Shown: one piece after another, positions 36,300-45,126 of the stretch | How positions within the stretch are numbered: position 1 is the stretch's first letter | Layout of the letters: each line of letters opens with the position of its first letter | Source of the DNA: Variovorax guangxiensis | Lineage (GTDB): Bacteria; Pseudomonadota; Gammaproteobacteria; Burkholderiales; Burkholderiaceae_C | Length of the DNA: 64,000 bases | Direction: 5' to 3' | Assembly (NCBI RefSeq): GCF_003952165.1 | Contig: NZ_RXFT01000014.1 | Span: 62,001 to 126,000, forward strand | The notes under the pieces: generated by a model | The model's database searches: none | The model's input: the letters and a program-made list of their open reading frames with translations, nothing else | Told to the model about the DNA's origin: nothing | Made by a program: the position numbers and the translations under genes

Positions 36300-37745
36300 T
36301 CAGTTCTCTTTCTTCTCTTCCTTGTTGTCGACGATGACCTGCGTCTTGCTCACGAGCACCGGCTGGCCCTTCAGGCGGTTGAGCGCCTGCACGAGCGGGA
36401 AGTCCTTGTCGGTGCCGAACTCGGGCACCTTGCGGTCCTGCGGCGGCTTCTTGGCTTCTTCCTCGAGGCGCTTGCGGGCTTCGTCGCGGGCCTTTTCGCG
36501 TTCCGGGTCCTTGACTTCTGGGCCCTGGCCGCTGGCCAGGTGCTTCTCGAGGTCGGCCTCGCGCATGCGCAGGGCGGCGAAGGGGCTGCCCTCGGCGCTT
36601 TCGTCGACCAGCACGTTCGGCACGATGCCCTTGGCCTGGATCGAGGTGCCGCTGGGCGTGTAGTAGCGCGCGGTGGTGATCTTCAGGCCGGTGTCGGGGC
36701 CGAGCGGGCGCACCGTCTGCACCGAGCCCTTGCCGAAGGTCTGGCTGCCCATGATGGTGGCGCGCTTGTGGTCCTGCAGCGCGCCGGCGACGATCTCGCT
36801 GGCGGAAGCCGAGCCTTCGTTCACCAGCACCACCAGCGGCACGGTCTTCAGCGCGGCCGGCAGGCTGCGCAGCGGGTCGCTGCCCGAACGGCGCTGGTAG
36901 AACTCCGGCGCTGCCTTGTAGACCGACTTGCTCTCGGCCAGCTGGCCGTCGGTGGTGACCACCGTGACGTTCTCGGGCAGGAAGGCCGACGACACCGCCA
37001 CGGCCGCGTCGAGCAGGCCGCCCGGGTCGTTGCGCAGGTCGAGCACCAGGCCCTTGAGGTTCGGGTCTTCCTTGTAGAGCTCATCGATCTTCTTGACGAA
37101 GTCGTCGACGGTGCGCTCCTGGAATTGCGAGAGGCGGATCCAGCCGTAGCCGGGCTCGATCATCTTGCCGCGAACCGACTGCGTGCGGATCTCTTCACGC
37201 GTGATGGTCACGGGGAAGGTGCGGCTCTCGTCCTTGCGGAAGATGGTCAGCAGCACCTTGGTGTTGGCTTCGCCGCGCATGCGCTTGACCGCCTCGTTCA
37301 GCGACAGGCCGCGCACGGCGGTGTCGTCGATCTTGGTGATCAGGTCATTGGGCTTGAGGCCCGCGCGGAAGGCGGGGGAGCCCTCGATGGGCGAGACGAC
37401 CTTGATGAGGCCGTCTTCCTGCGAAATCTCGATGCCCACGCCGACGAAGCGGCCCGTGGTGCCTTCCCTGAATTCCTTGAAGGACTTCTTGTCGAAGTAC
37501 TGGGAGTGGGGGTCGAGCCCGGCGACCATGCCGGAGATGGCGTCGGAGATGAGCTTCTTCTCGTCGACCGGCTCCACGTAGTCGCTCTTGACCATTCCGA
37601 AGACGGCGGCGAGCTGCTGCAGTTCCTCGAGCGGCAGGGGCGCGAGCGAGCCGCGCGCGACTGTCTGCAGCGAGACGGTGGTCAGGACGCCTGCAACGGC
37701 GCCGGCGGCGACCCAGCCGGTGATCTTGAGTTTCTGGCCCATCAT
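36300..37745 (-). CDS. ctpA: S41 family C-terminal processing peptidase
   Basis: A 481-residue periplasmic protease. An N-terminal signal/anchor (KITGWVAAGAVAGVLTTVSL) precedes a PDZ domain (about 85-165, VSPIEGSPAFRAGLKPND). The peptidase core has a Ser in NEGSASASEIVAG and a Lys in SQTFGKGSVQT as the dyad. A charged tail (DPEREKARDEARKRLEEEAK) follows. It trims or degrades envelope proteins. Tandem ATGs at 37745 and 37742 are possible starts. Confidence 0.94.
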   Translation of the reverse strand: MMGQKLKITGWVAAGAVAGVLTTVSLQTVARGSLAPLPLEELQQLAAVFGMVKSDYVEPVDEKKLISDAISGMVAGLDPHSQYFDKKSFKEFREGTTGRFVGVGIEISQEDGLIKVVSPIEGSPAFRAGLKPNDLITKIDDTAVRGLSLNEAVKRMRGEANTKVLLTIFRKDESRTFPVTITREEIRTQSVRGKMIEPGYGWIRLSQFQERTVDDFVKKIDELYKEDPNLKGLVLDLRNDPGGLLDAAVAVSSAFLPENVTVVTTDGQLAESKSVYKAAPEFYQRRSGSDPLRSLPAALKTVPLVVLVNEGSASASEIVAGALQDHKRATIMGSQTFGKGSVQTVRPLGPDTGLKITTARYYTPSGTSIQAKGIVPNVLVDESAEGSPFAALRMREADLEKHLASGQGPEVKDPEREKARDEARKRLEEEAKKPPQDRKVPEFGTDKDFPLVQALNRLKGQPVLVSKTQVIVDNKEEKKEN

Positions 37746-37778
37746 GAGTGGTTGTCCTTGTCGGCGGCTGTCAGTCCA

Positions 37779-37784
37779 ATATAC
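37779..37784 (-). promoter_or_regulatory. Candidate -10 box for ctpA
   Basis: TATATT on the minus strand, preceded by TGTG, lies 33 bp before the ctpA start in an unusually A/T-rich patch. No convincing -35 sequence is seen at 17 bp. Confidence 0.3.
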
Positions 37785-37823
37785 ACAGCTTGGAAGCAAA
37801 TTGTTTGCCGGGGTTCCACGGGT

Positions 37824-37856
37824 GGAGCGCCGGACGGGGGCTTTTCAGGGCGCTCC
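37824..37856. terminator. Hairpin between gpmA and ctpA
   Basis: GGAGCGCC and GGGCGCTCC can pair across a 16-base loop just after the gpmA stop on the minus strand. There is no T run. Confidence 0.35.
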
Positions 37857-37868
37857 TGGCGGGCCTTC

Positions 37869-38612
37869 TCAGCCCTTGCCCTGCGATGCCACCGCGGCGG
37901 CGGCCTTTTCGGCGGCCGCGGCATCGCCGAGGTAGTAGTGGCGCAGGGGCTTGAGGTCGTCGTCGAGCTCGTACACCAGCGGGATGCCGTTCGGGATGTT
38001 CAGCCCGACGATGTCGTCGTCGGAGATGCCGTCGAGGTACTTCACCAGCGCGCGGATCGAGTTGCCGTGGGCCGCCACCACCAGCCGGCGGCCGGTGCGG
38101 ATGGCCGGCGCCATCGATTCGTTCCAGAAGGGCAGAACGCGCGCCACGGTGTCCTTCAGGCACTCGGTCAGCGGGATCTGCTCGGGCGAGAGCTTGGCGT
38201 AGCGCACGTCGCCGCGCTCGCTGCGCGGGTCGTCGGCTTCCAGCGGCGGGGGCGGGGTGCCGTAGCTGCGGCGCCAGACCAGCACCTGCTCGTCGCCGTA
38301 TTTCTTGGCGGTTTCGGCCTTGTTCAGGCCCTGCAGGCCGCCGTAGTGGCGCTCGTTGAGGCGCCAGGAATGCACCACGGGCAGCCAGGTGCGGTCGAGT
38401 TCGTCGAGCGTGTGCCACAGGGTGCGGGTGGCGCGCTTGAGCACGCTCGTGTAGGCGACGTCGAAGTCGTAGCCTTCGGCCTTGAGCAGCCGGCCGGCCT
38501 GCTTGGCCTGTTCGACGCCGGTTTCGGTCAGGTCGACGTCGGTCCATCCGGTGAAGCGGTTTTCGAGATTCCAGGTCGATTCACCGTGACGGATCAATAC
38601 CAGTTTGTGCAT
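37869..38612 (-). CDS. gpmA: 2,3-bisphosphoglycerate-dependent phosphoglycerate mutase
   Basis: A 247-residue glycolytic enzyme interconverting 3- and 2-phosphoglycerate. The phospho-acceptor His9 lies in LIRHGESTWN. RLNERHYGGLQG and VVAAHGNSIRALVKYL carry the other catalytic residues. The length equals the E. coli enzyme. It is divergent from the rhodanese gene across 72 bp. Confidence 0.97.
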   Translation of the reverse strand: MHKLVLIRHGESTWNLENRFTGWTDVDLTETGVEQAKQAGRLLKAEGYDFDVAYTSVLKRATRTLWHTLDELDRTWLPVVHSWRLNERHYGGLQGLNKAETAKKYGDEQVLVWRRSYGTPPPPLEADDPRSERGDVRYAKLSPEQIPLTECLKDTVARVLPFWNESMAPAIRTGRRLVVAAHGNSIRALVKYLDGISDDDIVGLNIPNGIPLVYELDDDLKPLRHYYLGDAAAAEKAAAAVASQGKG

Positions 38613-38684
38613 GTGGGAGGCCTTTGGCTGCGCTTGCGAAACCCCGCATTCTAAAATCCCCGGTTTGCCATTCAAGGAACCCCC

Positions 38685-39101
38685 GTGAAATTGATCGAAT
38701 TCGTCACCGCGAACTGGATGCTGATCCTGATCGCGCTCAGCTCGGGTGCCATGCTGGCCTGGCCGCTGGTGCGGGGGGCGGGCGGCGGAACGCTCACCGC
38801 GCAGGGCGCCGTGCAGCTCATTAACCGCGAGCGCGCCGTGCTGGTCGACGTGCGCGAGCCCGAGGAGTTCGCCACCGGCCACATGATCGGCGCCAGGAAC
38901 GTCCCCCTGAACCAGCTCGAGGAAAAGCTCGCCAGCACGGTCAAGAACAAGAACGTGCCGCTGCTGCTGGTCTGCGCCACCGGCGCCCGCGCCCAGCGCG
39001 CCGTGGCGGTGGCCAAGAAGCTCGGTTACGAGCAGGCCCAAGCGGTGTCCGGCGGGCTGAAGGCGTGGAAAGAGGCTAACCTGCCGGTTGAAAAAGCCTG
39101 A
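38685..39101 (+). CDS. Membrane-anchored rhodanese-like protein (YibN type)
   Basis: A 138-residue protein with an N-terminal membrane helix (about 10-30) and a rhodanese domain with active Cys97 (LLVCATGARAQ). It may transfer sulfane sulfur or act in quality control. The order rhodanese, grxC, secB, gpsA is widely conserved in proteobacteria. Confidence 0.92.
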   Translation: MKLIEFVTANWMLILIALSSGAMLAWPLVRGAGGGTLTAQGAVQLINRERAVLVDVREPEEFATGHMIGARNVPLNQLEEKLASTVKNKNVPLLLVCATGARAQRAVAVAKKLGYEQAQAVSGGLKAWKEANLPVEKA

Positions 39102-39122
39102 AATCCCCCCGAGATGGAGCGT

Positions 39123-39383
39123 ATGCAAGCAGTCAAGATGTACACCACCGCCGTTTGCCCCTACTGCATACGCGCGAAGCAGATCCTGAAGTCCAAGGGC
39201 GTCGAGCAGATCGAGGAGATCCGCATCGACACCGACCCCCAGGCCCGCAACACCATGATGGAGATCACCCAGCGCCGCACGGTGCCCCAGATCTTCATCG
39301 GCGACACCCACGTGGGCGGCTGCGACGACCTGATGGCGCTCGACAGCCGCGGCGGCCTGGTTCCGCTGCTGCAGGGCGCCTGA
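39123..39383 (+). CDS. grxC: Glutaredoxin 3
   Basis: An 86-residue glutaredoxin with active site CPYC (Cys12, Cys15), the TVPQIFIGDTHVGGCDDLMA glutathione-binding motif and full family length. It reduces disulfides with glutathione. I choose the ATG at 39123 (MQAVKMYTT); an in-frame ATG nine bases earlier is also possible. Confidence 0.95.
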   Translation: MQAVKMYTTAVCPYCIRAKQILKSKGVEQIEEIRIDTDPQARNTMMEITQRRTVPQIFIGDTHVGGCDDLMALDSRGGLVPLLQGA

Positions 39384-39502
39384 AACCGGCCCTGCCCCGG
39401 AACCGTCCTGCGACGGGGCCATAATCGCCAGTTCACTCATCTGCAGCCCGCTGCGGGACCCCCTCCCCGGCGGGCATTGTTTTGATCCTCGAAAGTTCAG
39501 CC

Positions 39503-39967
39503 ATGGCCGACCAGCAAGCCCAAGATCCCGTCTTCCAGATCCAGCGCGTCTACCTCAAGGACCTGTCGCTCGAGCAGCCCAATTCGCCCGCGATCCTGCT
39601 GGAGCAGGAGCAGCCCACCGTCGACATCCAGCTCGGCGTGGACGCACAGCCCGTGGCTGAAGGCATCTTCGAGATCACCGTGGCCGCCACCGTGCAGACC
39701 AAGATCGGCGACAAGACCGTGTTCCTGGTCGAAGCCAAGCAGGCCGGCATCTTCGAGATCCGCCATCTGCCCGAAGAGCAGATGGGCGCCATCCTCGGCA
39801 TCGCCTGCCCGCAGATCGTCTACCCCTACCTGCGCGGCAACGTGGCCGACGTGATCCAGCGCGGCGGCTTCCCGCCCGTGCACCTGGCCGAAATCAACTT
39901 CCAGGCCATGTACGAGCAGCAGCAGGCCCAGGCCGCCGGCCAGGCTGCGCCCTCGCTGGCGCAGTAA
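39503..39967 (+). CDS. secB: Protein-export chaperone SecB
   Basis: A 154-residue tetrameric chaperone that keeps precursors unfolded for SecA. The core FQIQRVYLKDLSLEQPNSP and the ACPQIVYPYLRGNVADVIQR segment are diagnostic. The start at 39503 (MADQQAQ) is preferred over an earlier in-frame ATG. It lies between grxC and gpsA, as in E. coli. Confidence 0.97.
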   Translation: MADQQAQDPVFQIQRVYLKDLSLEQPNSPAILLEQEQPTVDIQLGVDAQPVAEGIFEITVAATVQTKIGDKTVFLVEAKQAGIFEIRHLPEEQMGAILGIACPQIVYPYLRGNVADVIQRGGFPPVHLAEINFQAMYEQQQAQAAGQAAPSLAQ

Positions 39968-40009
39968 TCACGGCTTGAAGCCGTACAGCCGCAGCAGCCA
40001 CCGACGCCG

Positions 40010-41062
40010 ATGAAGATCTGCGTTCATGGCGCCGGCGCCTGGGGCACGGCGGTCGCCGTCAACGCGGCGGCCCGCCACGAAGTCACGCTCTGGGCGCGCG
40101 ACGCCGCCCAGGCCGACGCCATGTCGGCCGCGCGCGAAAACTCCCGCTACCTGCCCGGGCTGGCCCTGCCGGCCTCGCTGGCCGTTCGCGCCGGCGACAT
40201 CGCCCAGGCGCAGGCCGGCGCCGACCTCGTCATCGTGGCCACCCCCATGGCCGCCCTGCGCGAGCAGCTCATCGCACTGCGCGGCACCGCCGCCGCCGTG
40301 GCCTGGCTGTGCAAGGGCGTCGAGCCTGCGCTCGACGCGTCTTCGCCCGCATCCTTCGGCCTGCTGGCCCACGAGATCTGGGCGCAGGTTGCTCCTGAAT
40401 TGAGAGCGGGCGTGCTCAGCGGCCCCAGCTTCGCGCAGGAAGTCGCCGAAGGCCGGCCGACCGCGCTGGTGGCCGCCAGTCCGCACGCCGCCGTGCGCGA
40501 CATGCTGGTCGACGCCTTCCACGGCCCTGCGCTGCGCGTCTATGCCAACGAGGACATCGTGGGCGTGGAGGTGGGCGGCGCGGTCAAGAACGTGCTGGCC
40601 ATCGCCACCGGGCTGTGCGACGGCCTCGCGCTGGGGCTCAACGCCCGCGCGGCGCTCATCACTCGCGGCCTCGCCGAAATGACGCGCTTCGGCCTCGCGC
40701 TGGGTGCCCGCGCCGAAACCTTCATGGGCCTTTCTGGCCTGGGCGACCTGGTTCTGACCTCCACCGGCGACCTGTCGCGCAACCGCAAGGTCGGCCTGCT
40801 GCTCGCGCAGGGCCGCACGCTGGCGCAGGCCGTCGATTCGCTGGGCCACGTGGCCGAGGGCGTGTATTGCGCCCGCACCGTGGTGCAGCGCGCGCGCGGT
40901 CTCGGCATCGAGATGCCCATCGCCGAGGGCGTGGTCGCGCTGCTCGATGGCCGCATGAGCCCCCAGGACGCCGTGGCGGCCCTCGTCGGCCGCGAGCCGG
41001 TGCCGGAATCGGTGCAGCAGCCCCAACCGGGCGCCACCGCTTCCCCCCGTCAATCCCCCTGA
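40010..41062 (+). CDS. gpsA: NAD(P)H-dependent glycerol-3-phosphate dehydrogenase
   Basis: A 350-residue enzyme reducing dihydroxyacetone phosphate to sn-glycerol-3-phosphate for phospholipid synthesis. The nucleotide loop HGAGAWGTAV is at 6-15. SGPSFAQEVAEGRPTA and EVGGAVKNVLAIATGLCDGL hold the catalytic Lys region. Together with the ugp transporter the window covers two sources of glycerol-3-phosphate. Confidence 0.96.
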   Translation: MKICVHGAGAWGTAVAVNAAARHEVTLWARDAAQADAMSAARENSRYLPGLALPASLAVRAGDIAQAQAGADLVIVATPMAALREQLIALRGTAAAVAWLCKGVEPALDASSPASFGLLAHEIWAQVAPELRAGVLSGPSFAQEVAEGRPTALVAASPHAAVRDMLVDAFHGPALRVYANEDIVGVEVGGAVKNVLAIATGLCDGLALGLNARAALITRGLAEMTRFGLALGARAETFMGLSGLGDLVLTSTGDLSRNRKVGLLLAQGRTLAQAVDSLGHVAEGVYCARTVVQRARGLGIEMPIAEGVVALLDGRMSPQDAVAALVGREPVPESVQQPQPGATASPRQSP

Positions 41063-41087
41063 GAAAAACGCAGAGACAAAGAGAGCC

Positions 41088-41966
41088 ATGAGCCTTCGCT
41101 TTGATTTTTCAGCGTCGGCCGTGGCCGCGCTGGCCCTGTCCGATGCCACCCGCGCATTGCAGGAAGACGTCGCCGACGGCGACCTCACCGCCTCGCTGGT
41201 CGACCCCGCCCGCAGCGCCCGCGCCCGCGTGCTGGCCCGCGAGGAGGCCGTGGTCTGCGGCGCGCCCTGGGTGGAGGCCACGCTGCGGCAGCTCGATCCG
41301 CAGGTGCGCATCCAATGGCTCTGCGCCGAGGGCGAGCGCTGCGAGGCCGGCCAGACGGTGCTCGAAATCGAAGGCTCGGCCCGCGCGCTGCTGACGGCCG
41401 AGCGCACCTCGCTCAACTTCCTGCAGCTGCTGAGCGCCGTCGCCACCAAGACCGCGCTCTATGCCGACGCCGTGCGCGGCACCCGCGCGCGCATCGTCGA
41501 CACCCGCAAGACCATTCCCGGCCTGCGCCTCGCGCAGAAGTACGCGGTGCGCACCGGCGGCGGCCTCAACCACCGCATCGGCCTGTACGACGCCGTGCTC
41601 ATCAAGGAAAACCACATCGCCGCGGCCGGTGGCGTGGCCGCGGCCGTGCGCGCCGTGGCCCCTGCGGCCGCGAAGGCGGAATTCGTCGAGGTCGAGGTCG
41701 AGACGCTGGCCCAGCTGCGCGAGGCGCTCGATGCCGGCGCGCGCATGGTGCTGCTCGACAACATGGACCTGCCCACGCTGCGCGAGGCCGTGCGCATCAA
41801 CGACGGGGCCGGCGAAGGCCGCAAGGCCGTGCTCGAGATTTCGGGTGGCGTCACCCTGGAGGGCCTGCGCGCCCTGGCCGAGACCGGCGTCGACCGGATT
41901 TCCGTCGGTGCCCTGACCAAGGACGTCAAGGCGATCGACTACTCGATGCGTTTCCAGGAAGGCTGA
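41088..41966 (+). CDS. nadC: Quinolinate phosphoribosyltransferase (carboxylating)
   Basis: A 292-residue type II PRTase forming nicotinate mononucleotide from quinolinate and PRPP. TRKTIPGLRLAQKYAVRTGG, LNHRIGLYDAVLIKENHI and the C-terminal SVGALTKDVKAIDYSMRF are diagnostic. It is 7 bp before nadA; nadB is in the facing operon. Confidence 0.97.
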   Translation: MSLRFDFSASAVAALALSDATRALQEDVADGDLTASLVDPARSARARVLAREEAVVCGAPWVEATLRQLDPQVRIQWLCAEGERCEAGQTVLEIEGSARALLTAERTSLNFLQLLSAVATKTALYADAVRGTRARIVDTRKTIPGLRLAQKYAVRTGGGLNHRIGLYDAVLIKENHIAAAGGVAAAVRAVAPAAAKAEFVEVEVETLAQLREALDAGARMVLLDNMDLPTLREAVRINDGAGEGRKAVLEISGGVTLEGLRALAETGVDRISVGALTKDVKAIDYSMRFQEG

Positions 41967-41973
41967 TCCGTCC

Positions 41974-43095
41974 ATGTCGTCCACGGTCATCGACGTCGAC
42001 TACGAGCAGCCCGCCGGAACCAGGGCCGGCGCCGTCTGCGACACCCGCCACGCCTGGGCGCGCGTGCCGCCCGAGCCATCGCCCGACGAGCGCATCGCGC
42101 TGAAGGAGCGCATCCGCCGCCTGCTGCGCGAACGCAATGCGGTGATGGTGTCGCACTTCTACGTGCATCCCGACCTGCAGGACCTCGCCGAGGAAACCGG
42201 CGGCATCGTGAGCGACTCGCTCGAGATGGCGCGCTTCGGCCGCGACCACACCGCGCAGACGCTGGTGGTGTCGGGCGTGCGCTTCATGGGCGAGACCTCG
42301 AAGATCCTCTCGCCCGAAAAGCGCGTGCTGATGCCCGACCTCGACGCGAACTGCTCGCTCGACCTGGGCTGCCCCGTCGACCAGTTCAGCGCCTTCTGCG
42401 ACCAGCATCCCGACCGCACCGTGGTTGTCTACGCCAACACCAGCGCGGCCGTGAAGGCGCGCGCCGACTGGCTGGTCACCTCCAGCTGCGCGCTCGACGT
42501 GGTGAACGCGCTGCATGCGGCGGGGCAGAAGATTCTGTGGGGCCCCGACCGCCACCTGGGCGACTACATCCGCCGCCAGACCGGCGCCGACATGGTCAGC
42601 TGGAACGGCGCCTGCATCGTGCACGACGAGTTCAAGGCGCTGGAGCTCGAGCTGCTCATGAAGGAGCACCCGAAGGCCAAGGTGCTGGTGCACCCCGAGT
42701 CGCCTTCCGACGTGATCGCGCTGGCCGATGCGGTCGGCTCCACCTCGGCCATCCTCAACGCCGCGCAGCGCATGGACGCCAAGGAGTTTATCGTCGCCAC
42801 CGATAGCGGCATGCTGCACAAGCTGCGCACGCTGAACCCCGCCAAGGTCTTCATCGAGGCGCCCACGGCCGGCAACGGCGGCACCTGCAAGAGCTGCGCG
42901 CATTGCCCCTGGATGGCGATGAACGGACTGGTGGAGCTGGCGAATGCGCTGGAGACGGGGGCGGGGGAGATCCACGTCGATCCGGCGCTGGGGCTGCGGG
43001 CACGCGTGCCGATCGATCGGATGCTGGCGTTCACGGCCGGGTTGAAGAACGGGCAGGCCCCGGGGGGCCTGGTGGCGGGCATCGGCGCCGCCTGA
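41974..43095 (+). CDS. nadA: Quinolinate synthase A
   Basis: A 373-residue [4Fe-4S] enzyme that condenses iminoaspartate with dihydroxyacetone phosphate. Cluster cysteines are suggested in DANCSLDLGCPVDQF, VTSSCALDVV and CKSCAHCPWMAMNGL. MVSHFYVHPDLQDLAEETGG is the start of the first repeat domain. It is the last gene of the rhodanese-to-nadA operon. Confidence 0.97.
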   Translation: MSSTVIDVDYEQPAGTRAGAVCDTRHAWARVPPEPSPDERIALKERIRRLLRERNAVMVSHFYVHPDLQDLAEETGGIVSDSLEMARFGRDHTAQTLVVSGVRFMGETSKILSPEKRVLMPDLDANCSLDLGCPVDQFSAFCDQHPDRTVVVYANTSAAVKARADWLVTSSCALDVVNALHAAGQKILWGPDRHLGDYIRRQTGADMVSWNGACIVHDEFKALELELLMKEHPKAKVLVHPESPSDVIALADAVGSTSAILNAAQRMDAKEFIVATDSGMLHKLRTLNPAKVFIEAPTAGNGGTCKSCAHCPWMAMNGLVELANALETGAGEIHVDPALGLRARVPIDRMLAFTAGLKNGQAPGGLVAGIGAA

Positions 43096-43104
43096 GGTGT
43101 TGTT

Positions 43105-43215
43105 CCCTCTCCCGCTTGCGGGAGAGGGTTAGGGTGAGGGTCTTGGGCCTTACAACATCGCGTGGCCTTCGATGCCGTCAGCCCTCACCCCAACCCTCTC
43201 CCCGAGGGGAGAGGG
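43105..43215. repeat. REP-like inverted doublet
   Basis: Two copies of a G/C-rich unit face each other. Copy one (43105-43140) reads CCCTCTCCCGCTTGCGGGAG and continues AGGGTTAGGGTGAGGG. Copy two (43182-43215) is its near reverse complement, starting CCCTCACCCCAACCCTCTCC. Each also contains its own small palindrome (CTCCCGCTTGCGGGAG; CTCCCCGAGGGGAG). It lies between the converging nadA and queD operons, where it could act as a two-way terminator. Confidence 0.88.
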
Positions 43216-43224
43216 AGCAAGCCC

Positions 43225-43587
43225 CTAGAAATCCACGGTGCAGGAATCGCCCATCGCCTCGCGCCACACCCGCACGCGCGCCAGCGAGGGCCGCAGGTCC
43301 GGCAGCGCATCCGCGATGAACACGCACAGGTTCTCCAGCGTCGGCGGATGCAGCCCCGGCACGTCGTCCAGCAGGTGATGGTCGAGCTGCTCGCGCACTT
43401 CCGCGAGCCGGCGGCGCAGCAGGCCCAGGTCGATCACCATGCCGGTCACGGGATCGCGCTCGCCCGAGAGCCACACTTCCGCGTGATAGGTGTGGCCGTG
43501 GATACGGCGGCTTCCTTCGGCCTCGATCTCGCGCTTGAGTGTGTGGGCGGCGTCGAAGAAAAAGCGTTGGCTGATGGTGAATCGCAT
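43225..43587 (-). CDS. queD: 6-carboxytetrahydropterin synthase family protein
   Basis: A 120-residue PTPS-fold protein. Zinc ligands His15 (DAAHTL), His30 and His32 (RIHGHTY) are intact, as are DHHLLDD and PPTLENLC. The position of the catalytic Cys (four residues before the first HGH His; Cys27 in E. coli QueD, from memory) is Ser26. The only cysteines are in ENLC and the C-terminal GDSC. It follows queE, so the pathway assignment to queuosine is firm, but the chemistry may differ. Confidence 0.88.
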   Translation of the reverse strand: MRFTISQRFFFDAAHTLKREIEAEGSRRIHGHTYHAEVWLSGERDPVTGMVIDLGLLRRRLAEVREQLDHHLLDDVPGLHPPTLENLCVFIADALPDLRPSLARVRVWREAMGDSCTVDF

Positions 43588-43623
43588 CGTCGAAAGAGAA
43601 AACTCGGAAAAAGGGCGCCCGCC

Positions 43624-44262
43624 TCAGCGGATGCCGGTGATCTTGTGCGTCTGCACGCTCAGGCGCCACACGGGCTGCTTCATGCATTCGGCAATGCACA
43701 GTTCGGTGTTCGCGAGCTGGTCGGGCCCGTCCATGGGCTGCAGGAAGCGGTGGGTGAACTCGCCGGTGCGTGCCATGGTGTCGAGGTCGAACCCGGCCTG
43801 GGGCCACACCAGCTTCAGCTCCTGCCCGCGCCGCTGCACCCATGGCGCGCCGGCCTTGGGGCTGATGCACAGCCAGTCGATGCCCTCGGGCGCCTCGACC
43901 GTGCCGTTGCTCTCCACCGCGATGCGGAAGCGCCGCGCGTGCAGCGCGTCGACCAGCGCCTTGTCGACCTGCAGCAGCGGCTCGCCGCCGGTCAGCACCA
44001 CCAGCCGGTGGTCGGCATCGGTAGCAGGCCATTGCGCGGCGATGGTGTCGGCCAGCAGGTCGGCGGTCTTGAACTTGCCGCCCAGCGTGCCGTCGGTGCC
44101 TACGAAATCGGTGTCGCAGAAACGGCAGATGGCGGAGGCGCGGTCTTCCTCGCGGCCGGTCCAGAGGTTGCAGCCCGCGAAGCGGCAGAACACGGCCGGC
44201 ATGCCGGCCTGTCCGCCTTCGCCCTGCAGCGTGTAGAAGATTTCCTTGACGCTGTAGGTCAT
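43624..44262 (-). CDS. queE: 7-carboxy-7-deazaguanine synthase
   Basis: A 212-residue radical-SAM enzyme. The cluster motif is Cys31, Cys46, Cys49 (C-X14-C-X2-C), the longer spacing known for the Burkholderia-type QueE rather than CX3CX2C. LTGGEPLLQVDKALVDAL and ESNGTVEAPEGIDWLCISPK are diagnostic. The ATGA overlaps the panC stop. It contracts the QueD product ring for queuosine synthesis. Confidence 0.94.
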   Translation of the reverse strand: MTYSVKEIFYTLQGEGGQAGMPAVFCRFAGCNLWTGREEDRASAICRFCDTDFVGTDGTLGGKFKTADLLADTIAAQWPATDADHRLVVLTGGEPLLQVDKALVDALHARRFRIAVESNGTVEAPEGIDWLCISPKAGAPWVQRRGQELKLVWPQAGFDLDTMARTGEFTHRFLQPMDGPDQLANTELCIAECMKQPVWRLSVQTHKITGIR

Positions 44263-45098
44263 GGGGCAGCCGTCTCGATCTCGAGGTTGTCGATCAGCCG
44301 CGTGCTGCCCAGGCGCGCGGCGGCCAGCGCCACCAGCGGCTCGCCGGCAGCCGGCGCCTGCAGGTCGGAGCGGCGGCGCAGCACCAGGTAGTCGGGTTGC
44401 CAGCCGCGCTGCGCGAGCGCCTGCATGGCGCGGGCCTCGATCGCGCCGAGGTCGCGCTCGCCCGAGCGCACCGCCTCGGCCATCGCCTTCAGCGCCTTCG
44501 AAAGCTGCACCGCCTCGGCACGTTCGCTCTCGCTGAGGTAGCCGTTGCGCGACGAGAGCGCCAGGCCGTCTTCGGCTCGGAAGGTCTCGCCGCCCACGAT
44601 CTCGATAGGCAGCGCGAACTGCCGGACCATGTGCCGGATCATCATCAGCTGCTGATAGTCCTTCTTGCCGAACACGGCCACGCGTGGCTGCACGCACTGG
44701 AAGAGCTTCATCACCACCGTGCACACGCCGATGAAGAAGCCGGGGCGGAAGTGGCCTTCGAGGATGTCGGCCAGCGCAGGGTCGGGATGCACCTTGCAGG
44801 TCTGGGGCTCGGGGTAGAGCGCCTTCTCGTCGGGAGCGAACAGCACGTCGCAGCCGGCCGAGCGCAGCTTCTCGCAGTCGATCTCCCAGGTGCGCGGGTA
44901 GGTGTCGAAATCTTCGTGGGGCAGGAACTGCAGGCGGTTCACGAAGATGCTGGCCACCGTCACGTCGCCCAGCGGCTTGGCCTGCTTCACCAGGGCCAGG
45001 TGGCCGTCGTGCAGGTTGCCCATGGTCGGGACGAAGGCGGGACGCCTGAAGGCGGCCAGGTGGCTGCGCAGGTCGTCGATGGTGTGTGCGATGTACAT
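44259..45098 (-). CDS. panC: Pantothenate synthetase
   Basis: A 279-residue enzyme joining pantoate and beta-alanine with ATP. PTMGNLHDGHLALVKQAK is the HIGH-like motif. FVNRLQFLPHEDFDTYPRTW and VFGKKDYQQLMMIRHMVRQF bind ATP and pantoate. It is 28 bp after panB. No panD (beta-alanine source) is seen in the window. Confidence 0.97.
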   Translation of the reverse strand: MYIAHTIDDLRSHLAAFRRPAFVPTMGNLHDGHLALVKQAKPLGDVTVASIFVNRLQFLPHEDFDTYPRTWEIDCEKLRSAGCDVLFAPDEKALYPEPQTCKVHPDPALADILEGHFRPGFFIGVCTVVMKLFQCVQPRVAVFGKKDYQQLMMIRHMVRQFALPIEIVGGETFRAEDGLALSSRNGYLSESERAEAVQLSKALKAMAEAVRSGERDLGAIEARAMQALAQRGWQPDYLVLRRRSDLQAPAAGEPLVALAAARLGSTRLIDNLEIETAAP

Positions 45099-45126
45099 GA
45101 GGGGGGTTCCTTCCTTGCCAGGCGCC

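Noticed and set aside
43105..43215. CRISPR array
   Set aside because: There are only two inverted copies, with no regular direct repeats or spacers and no cas genes in the window.
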